Source: Flavobacteriaceae bacterium D16
Lineage (GTDB): Bacteria; Bacteroidota; Bacteroidia; Flavobacteriales; Flavobacteriaceae
NCBI GenBank assembly: GCA_021295155.1
Contig: JAJTJC010000035.1
Coordinates: forward strand, 1,178,001-1,242,000
Reading direction: 5' to 3'
DNA length: 64,000 bases
The notes beneath the pieces were generated by a model. It saw only the letters and a program-made list of their open reading frames with translations. It ran no database searches and was not told the DNA's origin. Numbering within the stretch: position 1 is the first letter of the stretch; every line of letters begins with the position of its first letter. Positions 28,032 through 34,615 of the stretch are shown in pieces. The position numbers and the translations under genes are program-made.

Positions 28032-28106
28032 TGGAGTGTATTGGATTCGAACCAACGACCCCCGCCCTGTCAAGGCGGTGCTCTAAACCAACTGAGCTAA
28101 CACTCC
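28032..28106 (-). tRNA. tRNA-Val (anticodon GAC)
   Basis: Read on the minus strand, a full cloverleaf folds: acceptor GGAGTGT / ACACTCC, D-arm GCTC...GAGC, anticodon stem CCGCC / GGCGG with loop TTGACAG (anticodon GAC at positions 34-36), variable GGGTC, T-arm GTTGG TTCGAAT CCAAT. Discriminator A at 28032; CCA is not encoded. The anticodon region closely resembles E. coli tRNA-Val(GAC). Confidence 0.95.
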
Positions 28107-28280
28107 TGATCCTATTTAGGATAGCCCCGATATTCATAAATATAGGCCGACGAATATCGTAAATTTATAGGCTATTTCCCGAAAATAGTATCATAATTTT
28201 TATCCTGGGGAATATGCGAATAACAACTAACTTTATAACCACCTTATTAATTAGCATCACTATAGCCAATTGCGGTAAAT

Positions 28281-29042
28281 ATGAAAATTATATCCTGGAA
28301 TGTAAATGGCGTTCGCGCCGTGGTCAAAAAAGAATTTTTCAAATCCCTGGATGAACTGGAATGGGATGTCCTCTGTTTGCAGGAAACGAAGGCACAGGAT
28401 GAGGAGGTAGCAGCTGCCCTAGCTCCCTTCGGAGATTACCACTGTGTATTCAATTCTGCCATAAAAAAAGGATATTCCGGTACGGCTGTGATCAGTAAAC
28501 CACCCCTTGAAAGTCATTCCCTGGATATCGGTATTCCTGAATTTGATCAGGAGGGGCGGGTTATTTGTGTTACATTCCCTTCTTTTTATCTCGTTAATGT
28601 TTATGTCCCCAATTCTGGTCAAAAGCTGGACCGACTTGAGTACCGCCAAGCATGGGATAACGCTTTTCTTAACTACCTCAAAAATCTGGAAACAACAAAG
28701 CCCGTTCTGGTATGTGGGGACTTCAATGTAGCGCACCGACCTATTGACCTGAAAAATGACAAAACCAATTACAATAAAACGGCCGGGTATACTCAAATTG
28801 AAATAGACGGAATGGATAATTACCTGCAGCAAGGTTGGGTAGATACCTTTAGAACGCTCTACCCCGATACAGTATCCTACACCTATTGGAGCTATCGATT
28901 TAAGGCACGTGAAAGAAACACCGGATGGAGAATTGATTATTTTCTGTTAAGCAAATCACTGCTTCCCAAATTAAAGGAAGTTGAGATACTCTCAGACATT
29001 TACGGCTCGGACCATTGTCCTTTAAGGCTTGTTTTGGATTAA
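28281..29042 (+). CDS. xth: Exodeoxyribonuclease III (AP endonuclease)
   Basis: 253-residue ExoIII/APE-family nuclease for base-excision repair. MKIISWNVNGVRAV at the N-terminus, CLQETKAQ with the metal-binding Glu (about 35-42), VYVPNSGQ, CGDFNVAH (Asp/Asn catalytic pair, about 145-152), GWRIDYFL and the C-terminal SDHCPL with the catalytic His. Length and motif order are standard. Convergent with the sigma-like gene (4-bp overlap). Confidence 0.96.
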   Translation: MKIISWNVNGVRAVVKKEFFKSLDELEWDVLCLQETKAQDEEVAAALAPFGDYHCVFNSAIKKGYSGTAVISKPPLESHSLDIGIPEFDQEGRVICVTFPSFYLVNVYVPNSGQKLDRLEYRQAWDNAFLNYLKNLETTKPVLVCGDFNVAHRPIDLKNDKTNYNKTAGYTQIEIDGMDNYLQQGWVDTFRTLYPDTVSYTYWSYRFKARERNTGWRIDYFLLSKSLLPKLKEVEILSDIYGSDHCPLRLVLD

Positions 29043-29737
29043 ATCAGTCTGAACTTTTCAGAAATGATACGGAGTATCCGATTTACTTTCTCCAGTTCGA
29101 TCTTCATAATCTCTGAAATTTGATTTTCAGCCTGCTCTCCAAAGACAAATAACTCCAGGATATGCCGGCTTCGGGAAGGGATAGCACCATAAACACTACC
29201 CATCATACTGCGCTTTTCTTCTGCCACAAAATTGGATTCATCCAGGTCCAGTTTTTCGATCAATTGCCGCTCGAGGTCTTCATCCAATATTATTTTAGGA
29301 GACCATTGGTGATCCTGTTTGTAGGAGATGTCGTCTAACTCGGTTTTAAGCAATAAATCTCCGTCTATATCCACAAACCATTTTTCCTGCAACCTGTTCA
29401 ATTCTCCCTTCAGGATATCATCCGCGTGAATTGAAGTGGATATTTCGGCCTCCTTTTGGACTAATTCGTCAATCTTGGTTACAGATTTTTCGAATAAAAG
29501 TTGTTTTAAGGCGTCGATTTCCAGATTCTCCGGTAAATTTTGGAAAACATCTAAATACACCTCATCAAGCATACCTATAGGGTCGTAGAATTGTCGGTCT
29601 ATCTTACCCTGGTTTTCTGACACTTTCAGACTGGCTACCATGAAGCGTTCAAGTTCCGGAACAAGAGACTTTATCTTTTCATAAAAGTCCTTAAAATTAT
29701 CTTCCGCTTTATATCTTAATAATTCCTTCGTTGGCAT
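29039..29737 (-). CDS. Sigma-70-like regulatory protein, diverged
   Basis: 232 residues from ATG 29737 (a GTG at 29743 is an alternative). The C-terminal part AIPSRSRHILELFVFGEQAENQISEIMKI (about 190-220, given by ends) resembles sigma region 4: a helix-turn-helix after an acidic FVFGEQ segment. The N-terminal EDNFKDFYEKIKSLVPELERFMVASL looks like a region-2 helix pair, but the -10 recognition residues are not recognisable. A sigma-like transcription regulator is the best guess. Its own promoter carries a TGAYnnnnRTCA site (29824-29835), so it may relay the island's signal. Confidence 0.55.
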   Translation of the reverse strand: MPTKELLRYKAEDNFKDFYEKIKSLVPELERFMVASLKVSENQGKIDRQFYDPIGMLDEVYLDVFQNLPENLEIDALKQLLFEKSVTKIDELVQKEAEISTSIHADDILKGELNRLQEKWFVDIDGDLLLKTELDDISYKQDHQWSPKIILDEDLERQLIEKLDLDESNFVAEEKRSMMGSVYGAIPSRSRHILELFVFGEQAENQISEIMKIELEKVNRILRIISEKFRLI

Positions 29738-29823
29738 AATCACCGTTTTATACGTTAATACTATTCTTTAGAAATGCCTTCCAAAGCTTTCCTAAAGCTA
29801 CATTATCCTAGTCAGGCTGTCTA

Positions 29824-29835
29824 TGACATCTATCA
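29824..29835 (-). promoter_or_regulatory. FNR-like operator, sigma-like gene
   Basis: TGACATCTATCA. A -7-like box TAGCTTTA (29800-29793, minus strand; 7 of 8 positions allowing nn) begins exactly 29.5 bp from the palindrome centre toward the sigma-like gene. Confidence 0.65.
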
Positions 29836-29916
29836 GGTTTTAAGATCGGAAATCTATCTGTAGTCTAAGAAATAAAGTAGTAAACTATCAGTATATCAGA
29901 ACGTTAATACTCGGGC

Positions 29917-29928
29917 TGATGAAGATCA
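29917..29928 (+). promoter_or_regulatory. FNR-like operator, hsp20
   Basis: TGATGAAGATCA, followed at 29.5 bp from its centre by TACTTTTC (29952-29959), one mismatch from TAnnTTTG, 35 bp before the hsp20 ATG. Confidence 0.7.
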
Positions 29929-29994
29929 TTTCAAAGCAATAGGTTTTCGATTACTTTTCCAGCCGAATTTATGTATAACCCAAAAGTTTTTATC

Positions 29995-30462
29995 ATGTCA
30001 CTTGTAAAATTTAAAAAAAGAAGACGACCTTTTGCTGATCTGGTTACTTCCGATTTTTTTGACATGGAGGATTTCTTTGATAATCGATTCTGGAAAAGAG
30101 GCATGCTTAATGAACGCTTCTGGAATGGCAGGACTGGGGAACCAGCGCTGAACATTAAGGAATTGGATGATCATTTTGAAATTGAACTGGCGGCACCGGG
30201 ATTTGCCAAGGAAGATTTTGACATTACCCTGGAGGACGGCTACCTGCGTGTTTCTGCTGAAAAATCAGCCGAAAAAGAAGAAAAAGAAGAAGAATTCACC
30301 AGAAAGGAATTCAGCTACAATGCTTTCGAAAGGTCACTATTGTTACCAGAAAGCGTAAAGGAAGAAGAAATTGAAGCCAAATACAAAGATGGTATTCTTC
30401 GTTTCAATCTGGTAAAAAAGGAAGTCGTGAAAAAAACACCTAAAAAGGTGGAAATTTCATGA
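29995..30462 (+). CDS. Hsp20/alpha-crystallin family small heat-shock protein
   Basis: 155-residue ATP-independent holdase chaperone, cytosolic and oligomeric. The alpha-crystallin domain spans about 45-140: EPALNIKELDDHFEIELAAPGFAKEDFDITLEDGYLRVSA (by ends), then ...FERSLLLPESV and the G-I-L-R-F motif (DGILRFNL) near 135-142. The N-terminal arm has Phe/Arg-rich FDMEDFFDNRFWKRG, typical of substrate-binding arms. ATG 29995 (MSLVKF) is preferred to 29971. Driven from a TGATnnnnATCA promoter. Confidence 0.94.
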   Translation: MSLVKFKKRRRPFADLVTSDFFDMEDFFDNRFWKRGMLNERFWNGRTGEPALNIKELDDHFEIELAAPGFAKEDFDITLEDGYLRVSAEKSAEKEEKEEEFTRKEFSYNAFERSLLLPESVKEEEIEAKYKDGILRFNLVKKEVVKKTPKKVEIS

Positions 30463-30486
30463 TGGTCTTGTTTAATTGGGAAGGCT

Positions 30487-30528
30487 CCGGAAAAACTAAA
30501 TAGTCCATGTAATTATGAGGTTTTCCGG
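30487..30528 (+). terminator. Terminator between hsp20 and the patatin gene
   Basis: CCGGAAAA / TTTTCCGG stem with a 26-base loop between convergent genes. The T-rich flank is modest. Confidence 0.5.
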
Positions 30529-30554
30529 GGTCTTTTATGTTTATAACTTGCCGC

Positions 30555-31322
30555 CTATTCATCCAAAATAGATCGATTTGCATCCAGAGTCCTGAGGGTA
30601 GATTCATAGCCCAACTGATAAATAGCTTCTAAATCGTTGAGATCAAAAGTGTTAAATCGTTTTAGTCCTTCTGGTGATATAACAAGCGTACAATCATCAA
30701 ATTTGGAGAGTGAATCATGAGCAGCCCTTATCTGATAGGCGCGTTCCAGAATGGATAAAGAACGTTTAAAATCCTTGTATGCCCTTTTTTCAAAAGGATT
30801 TACATAAATCCCAATGATCTTCTTGCATTTACCAGAAATAAGATCCACCGGAAAATTGTTCAATACGCCTCCATCGATATAATAATTATCTCCTATTTGT
30901 ACCGGGGCAAACACCCCTGGAAAAGCTGCCGAAGCTAGAATTGGACGTACCAGTTCACCTTCAGTAAAAACAACTGGCGAACCTGACAACAAATTGGTAG
31001 CGGTAACCAACACAGGGATTGAAAGTGCTGCAAAATTATCGGAGCTAAAGCATTCCCTAAAACGATCGTAGAATTTCTCTGTATCTACAAATCCGGGTTT
31101 ATTCCTGGCATATTTCTTCAAACTGAATATTTCCGTGCTCTGGATAAACTCAAAAATATCTTCAGGCTGCATTCCTGAGGCATAAAAGGCAGCAATGATG
31201 GCACCAGCACTTGTACCTGAAATTATACTGGGTTCAATACCTTCCTCTCTTAATACCTGCAGTGCCCCAAGATGGGCTATTCCGCGTGCACCTCCTCCTG
31301 ATAAAGCCAGTCCTATTTCCAT
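30555..31322 (-). CDS. Patatin-like phospholipase
   Basis: 255-residue cytosolic Ser-Asp hydrolase from ATG 31322 (MEIGLALSGGG), chosen because the family starts just before the oxyanion loop; upstream in-frame residues lack similarity. Oxyanion GGGARG (9-14), nucleophile Ser38 in GTSAG, and DGG near residue 158. Family members release fatty acids from phospholipids. It lies beyond the terminator of the YtxH operon, and its own upstream 115 bp show no palindromic operator. Confidence 0.92.
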   Translation of the reverse strand: MEIGLALSGGGARGIAHLGALQVLREEGIEPSIISGTSAGAIIAAFYASGMQPEDIFEFIQSTEIFSLKKYARNKPGFVDTEKFYDRFRECFSSDNFAALSIPVLVTATNLLSGSPVVFTEGELVRPILASAAFPGVFAPVQIGDNYYIDGGVLNNFPVDLISGKCKKIIGIYVNPFEKRAYKDFKRSLSILERAYQIRAAHDSLSKFDDCTLVISPEGLKRFNTFDLNDLEAIYQLGYESTLRTLDANRSILDE

Positions 31323-31411
31323 AATCCCAGTATTCAATATTTTAAATGCTTTAATTGAACCTGCCAAATTTAGAAAAGTTGCCTGTCTTAGCCGAGGTGG
31401 ATATAAGGAAA

Positions 31412-31438
31412 TAAAAAAAGCCACAAATAATTGTGGCT
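31412..31438 (-). terminator. Terminator overlapping the 77-aa gene's stop codon
   Basis: AGCCACAA (31419-31426) / TTGTGGCT (31431-31438), 4-base loop, followed by a T-run on the minus strand. The stop codon (31437-31439) lies inside the stem. Confidence 0.85.
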
Positions 31439-31670
31439 AGACTTCCTCTTTTTTACGGGATTGAATTTTCTTCATTACGCGGCTTATAATTAGCGGAATC
31501 ATGACTCGGGCTATGGTACCGTCCATACTTCGAACCAGATTTACAGGATACAAATGGTTTTTGATATCATAAATCCTGAGCTTCGCACATTCCTTATCTA
31601 TTTCTCTTTTAAGACTAAGAATCTTAAGTTGCTCATCTATTTCATCAAAAGAATTAAATCGCATTGTCAT
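31437..31670 (-). CDS. Small hypothetical protein of the YtxH/holin-like operon
   Basis: 77 residues, mostly helical and charged, with IARVMIPLIISRVMKKIQSRKKEEV at the end (amphipathic and basic). It starts 4 bp inside the upstream gene, so translation is coupled. No family recognised. Its position beside a YtxH and an Actinobacterial-holin-type protein suggests a membrane-associated stress function like the YqjD/YqjE/YqjK set of E. coli (analogy by gene order, not sequence). Confidence 0.7.
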   Translation of the reverse strand: MTMRFNSFDEIDEQLKILSLKREIDKECAKLRIYDIKNHLYPVNLVRSMDGTIARVMIPLIISRVMKKIQSRKKEEV

Positions 31671-32017
31671 GACTCGTCAAAATAATATTTTGAAAACATC
31701 CTCAAAATAGGTTTGTTCAACCTTTCCCTGAAGGCAAAACCAATAAGTGCCAGTATCAGGTAAACCAAACCAACAACCAAATATCCATATAATTGATTAT
31801 TAAATGCTTCTCCTAAAACATAAGAAGCAGCCAGGCTCAAAAACAGCAAGGACAGTATGGTAATGACACCCACCAAAACAACTTTGGCAAAATAGGTTAC
31901 CAATACCATTGAGATCTTAAAACTTTTGAGCTTGGCATACTCCAGGCTGTGCTCTACATATGCAGACACTTCCTTATCGATCTCCGAAAAATCGTGCTTC
32001 AATTCTTCAAAAGCCAT
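31667..32017 (-). CDS. Holin-superfamily (YqjE-like) membrane protein
   Basis: 116 residues with two membrane helices (about 45-70 and 80-100) after a charged amphipathic N-terminus (LKHDFSEIDKEVSAYVEHSLEY). This matches the phage-holin-like / DUF1469-type layout of small stress membrane proteins. Middle gene of the three-gene operon, 3-bp gap from YtxH, coupled to the 77-aa gene. Confidence 0.75.
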   Translation of the reverse strand: MAFEELKHDFSEIDKEVSAYVEHSLEYAKLKSFKISMVLVTYFAKVVLVGVITILSLLFLSLAASYVLGEAFNNQLYGYLVVGLVYLILALIGFAFRERLNKPILRMFSKYYFDES

Positions 32018-32020
32018 GGA

Positions 32021-32353
32021 TTAGGTTTTCTGAAGTTCAGCATTTTTTTCTCGGAGTTCCTCTAATTTTCGCTCCAAGGTTACAATGATATCATCGGCCT
32101 TATAGCTCATGGTAGATATGGTATCTTCCAGTTTTTGCTCAAATGCCTCTTTCTTCTCATTGGCAGTCTTAGTTAATTCTTCCTTGGCGTGTACTATCCT
32201 TTCGGTAAGATCTTCTTTAGCATCAATTGCTTTCTTTTTAATCTTTTTCCTGGTTTTAATTCCTTCATCCGGAGCATACAGGATACCGATTCCCGCTCCT
32301 ATTGCAGCACCTGTCAATAATGCTAACAATACATTTCCACTGTTATCTGTCAT
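32021..32353 (-). CDS. YtxH domain-containing protein
   Basis: 110 residues: N-terminal glycine-rich hydrophobic helix (LLALLTGAAIGAGIGILYAPDEG, by ends) followed by KTRKKIKKK and a long coiled coil to the end (repeats of ERI/KEEL/KKEAFEQKLED). This is the classic YtxH arrangement seen in general-stress proteins. First gene of the operon; its promoter contains a 22-bp perfect palindrome. Confidence 0.88.
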   Translation of the reverse strand: MTDNSGNVLLALLTGAAIGAGIGILYAPDEGIKTRKKIKKKAIDAKEDLTERIVHAKEELTKTANEKKEAFEQKLEDTISTMSYKADDIIVTLERKLEELREKNAELQKT

Positions 32354-32408
32354 GACTATAAACGTTTTAATTATTTAATACCCCAATGTACAGGTTAGGC
32401 CTATCCTG

Positions 32409-32430
32409 TGAAATGACCTAGGTCATTTCA
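32409..32430 (-). promoter_or_regulatory. FNR-like operator, YtxH operon (22-bp perfect palindrome)
   Basis: A 22-bp perfect palindrome with core TGACCTAGGTCA at 32414-32425, the strongest copy in the window. Toward the YtxH operon, TACATTGG (32390-32383, minus) begins exactly 29.5 bp from the centre. Toward the lipoprotein gene on the plus strand no good box sits at that distance. Confidence 0.75.
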
Positions 32431-32478
32431 AAAGTTAATTTCCCGTTTTTATTTAGAGCTCTCTAAAATCATATTCTG

Positions 32479-32868
32479 ATGAAAGTATTGATTCTTATTC
32501 AGCGCTTATTGCTTGGTGGATTTATATGGTTGCTAATGGGCTGCGGACCAGTAATTGTCACCTCCAGGTCAACTGCTCCCCCACCTCCCTGGTTTTATCC
32601 CAATCGTCTGGAAGTAGTCCGATATGTCTATTTCCCTGAGTTAACTATTTACTATGACCTCCATACCAGTATGTACCTCTACCTCGACGGAGGTATATGG
32701 GTAAGAAGGAATGTTTTGCCTCCCCGTTATCGACAATACAACCTGAGGAAGTCCCGCTATGTAAGGGTTAAGGATTATAGAGACGATCGCATAGAAGAAT
32801 ATCACAATAACAAGGCTAATCGGGGCCGAAGTAACCTGGACAGATCCAGAAACCGCAGGAATGAATGA
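32479..32868 (+). CDS. Lipoprotein, unknown function
   Basis: 129 residues. Signal peptide with lipobox LLMGC (Cys22), a Pro-rich segment (APPPPWFYPN), a Tyr-rich middle (VYFPELTIYYDLHTSMYLYLDGG, by ends) resembling small beta-strand secreted proteins, and a basic Arg-rich C-terminus. No family assigned. A short inverted repeat (TTTAGAG/CTCTAAA) lies in its leader at about 32452-32467. Confidence 0.7.
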   Translation: MKVLILIQRLLLGGFIWLLMGCGPVIVTSRSTAPPPPWFYPNRLEVVRYVYFPELTIYYDLHTSMYLYLDGGIWVRRNVLPPRYRQYNLRKSRYVRVKDYRDDRIEEYHNNKANRGRSNLDRSRNRRNE

Positions 32869-32901
32869 TTCTGATGAACTGTTAAACTTAATTATATCGC
32901 T

Positions 32902-33384
32902 ATGAGAACAATTATTGCCATGCTATTGGTGTTGTGCCTTACAGGATGTAATGGGCAACGGAAAGGAGAACAAACTGTAGAAGAAAGTAGCAAAACGAAG
33001 GTCGATACCCCATTAGGTAATTGGAAGGTGAGAAAAGAGTATGACGAATTCGGAAACCTGATACGATATGACTCGACTTATTCCTGGTCTTATTCCAATA
33101 TTCCCGGAGATTCTATTAGGGTAAATCTGGACAGCATCATGGACTTGTTCCAGGGCCATTTTGAGACAGATACCCGGGATCCCTTTATGAACCGCTTTTT
33201 TTACTTCCCTGAAGCTGATTCCTTATTTATGCAGGATTTCTTTAAAGAAGACTATTTCTTTAAAAACTGGGAAAGGCATAATCAGCAAATGGAAGATTTT
33301 ATGCGGAAAATGGATTCTTCAAGGAATATTTTTCTGAAAAGGTTCCACCCGGGGCTTATGGAGTCTGGAAAAATTGAGGAATAA
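32902..33384 (+). CDS. Lipoprotein, unknown function
   Basis: 160 residues; lipobox LTGC (Cys16). The mature part starts with a charged linker, then LGNWKVRKEYDEFGNLIRYDSTYSWSYS (by ends), a Phe/Asp-rich tail ending in amphipathic helices (FFKEDYFFKNWERHNQQMEDFMRKM). It follows the previous lipoprotein by 33 bp and is probably co-transcribed. Not recognised. Confidence 0.7.
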   Translation: MRTIIAMLLVLCLTGCNGQRKGEQTVEESSKTKVDTPLGNWKVRKEYDEFGNLIRYDSTYSWSYSNIPGDSIRVNLDSIMDLFQGHFETDTRDPFMNRFFYFPEADSLFMQDFFKEDYFFKNWERHNQQMEDFMRKMDSSRNIFLKRFHPGLMESGKIEE

Positions 33385-33417
33385 ACTACCCTCCCCATTT
33401 CAGGCCTTAACTACTGT

Positions 33418-34602
33418 TTATTGTAGCAAACGGTATGTCTGCCTGGCAATTTCCAGTTCTTCATTGGTGGGGACGATCAGGATTTTTATGCGGGAATCGT
33501 CAGACTGCAGTTCCCAAATACCTCGTTGAGGGTTTTGGTTGCGATCTGGATCGATCTTAATGCCCAGATAATCCATATTCCTGCAGACACCCTCCCTGAC
33601 CAGAGCTGAATTTTCTCCAATCCCAGCTGTAAACACCAGTACATCCAGGCCATTCATAATTGCCGCGTAAGCCCCAATGAATTTTTGTATGCGGTAATTC
33701 ATCATATCCAGGGCCAGTAGGCTTTTTCTGTCTCCTTTAGCGGCGGCCTTCTGAATATCGCGCAGGTCTTTAAACCCGGTAAGGCCGTACATTCCACTTT
33801 CACCGACCAAAATCTGGTTGACTTCTTTAGCGGAGTATCCCAGCTCCTCTATCAGATAGAAGATCAGGGAATGATCAATATCTCCGCTTCGCGTACCCAT
33901 GATCAGTCCGTTAGAAGGTCCAAAACCCAAGCTGTGATCAATACTCTTACCGTCTTTGACTGCAGTAATACTGCATCCGTTTCCCAGATGTATAGTGATC
34001 ATTCTGGATGGGATTTTTCCAAGGTATTCCGCTACCTGTTCAGAGACATATTTATGGCTGGTTCCATGAAAACCGTATACCCGAACCCCATATTTATCAT
34101 AGAATGAATTTGGAATCGCATAGCGATGTGCTTTTTCGGGTATTGATTGGTGAAAAGCGGTGTCAAATACTGCAACCTGGGTCGCTTCCGGGAACAATTC
34201 TTCGGACACTACTATGCCCAAAAGGTTATTGGGGTTATGCAAGGGGGCGAGGGAAGCCAGTTCCTTGATCTTGTCCTTTACGGCCTTGTTAACCCGAACG
34301 GTTGCTGAATAAACCTTTCCACCATGCACCACCCTGTGTCCTACTCCCCTGATCTGCTCACCAGCTTGCAGCAGGTCCAGTTTGGGATCCATCAAAGAAT
34401 CTGCGATTACTGCAAGACCCTTTTTATGATCAGCTAAGCCCTTTTTAATATCGACCTCAGCGTCTTTTGTTTTAAGATAAAAACGGGCATTGGGGCTTCC
34501 GATTCGCTCCACCAGGCCAGAACACCTCAATTCGCCCGATGGCATATCCAAAAGTTGGAATTTTATAGAGGAGCTTCCCGAATTCAGTACAAGAATCAGC
34601 AT
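33418..34602 (-). CDS. ackA: Acetate kinase
   Basis: 394-residue ASKHA-fold kinase interconverting acetyl phosphate + ADP and acetate + ATP. MLILVLNSGSSSIKFQL at the start, HRVVHGG (about 93-99), FGFHGTSHKYV-like GFHGTSHKYVSE near 171, and MGTRSGDIDHSL, then FTAGIGENS at the C-terminal side. Encoded 13 bp after pta, so the two form an operon yielding ATP from acetyl-CoA. In an island otherwise made of stress genes, this fits fermentative ATP supply under low oxygen (inference). Confidence 0.97.
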   Translation of the reverse strand: MLILVLNSGSSSIKFQLLDMPSGELRCSGLVERIGSPNARFYLKTKDAEVDIKKGLADHKKGLAVIADSLMDPKLDLLQAGEQIRGVGHRVVHGGKVYSATVRVNKAVKDKIKELASLAPLHNPNNLLGIVVSEELFPEATQVAVFDTAFHQSIPEKAHRYAIPNSFYDKYGVRVYGFHGTSHKYVSEQVAEYLGKIPSRMITIHLGNGCSITAVKDGKSIDHSLGFGPSNGLIMGTRSGDIDHSLIFYLIEELGYSAKEVNQILVGESGMYGLTGFKDLRDIQKAAAKGDRKSLLALDMMNYRIQKFIGAYAAIMNGLDVLVFTAGIGENSALVREGVCRNMDYLGIKIDPDRNQNPQRGIWELQSDDSRIKILIVPTNEELEIARQTYRLLQ

Positions 34603-34615
34603 ATCTTAATCCAAA

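Noticed and set aside
28032-28106. Reading the tRNA as tRNA-Asp (GTC)
   Set aside because: The seven-base anticodon loop is TTGACAG, which places GAC at positions 34-36; the body resembles known tRNA-Val(GAC).
27538-28162. Apparent overlapping reading frames of 74 to 124 codons inside the tandem repeat
   Set aside because: They recur with the repeat period, have identical protein text, and start at internal codons of each unit; no ribosome site or homology is seen. Treated as repeat artefacts.
28214-28360. Small frame starting MRITTNFITTLLISITIANCG upstream of xth, resembling a lipoprotein signal
   Set aside because: It runs only about 48 codons, enters the xth gene in another frame and stops there. 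Could be a decayed lipoprotein start; too little to call.
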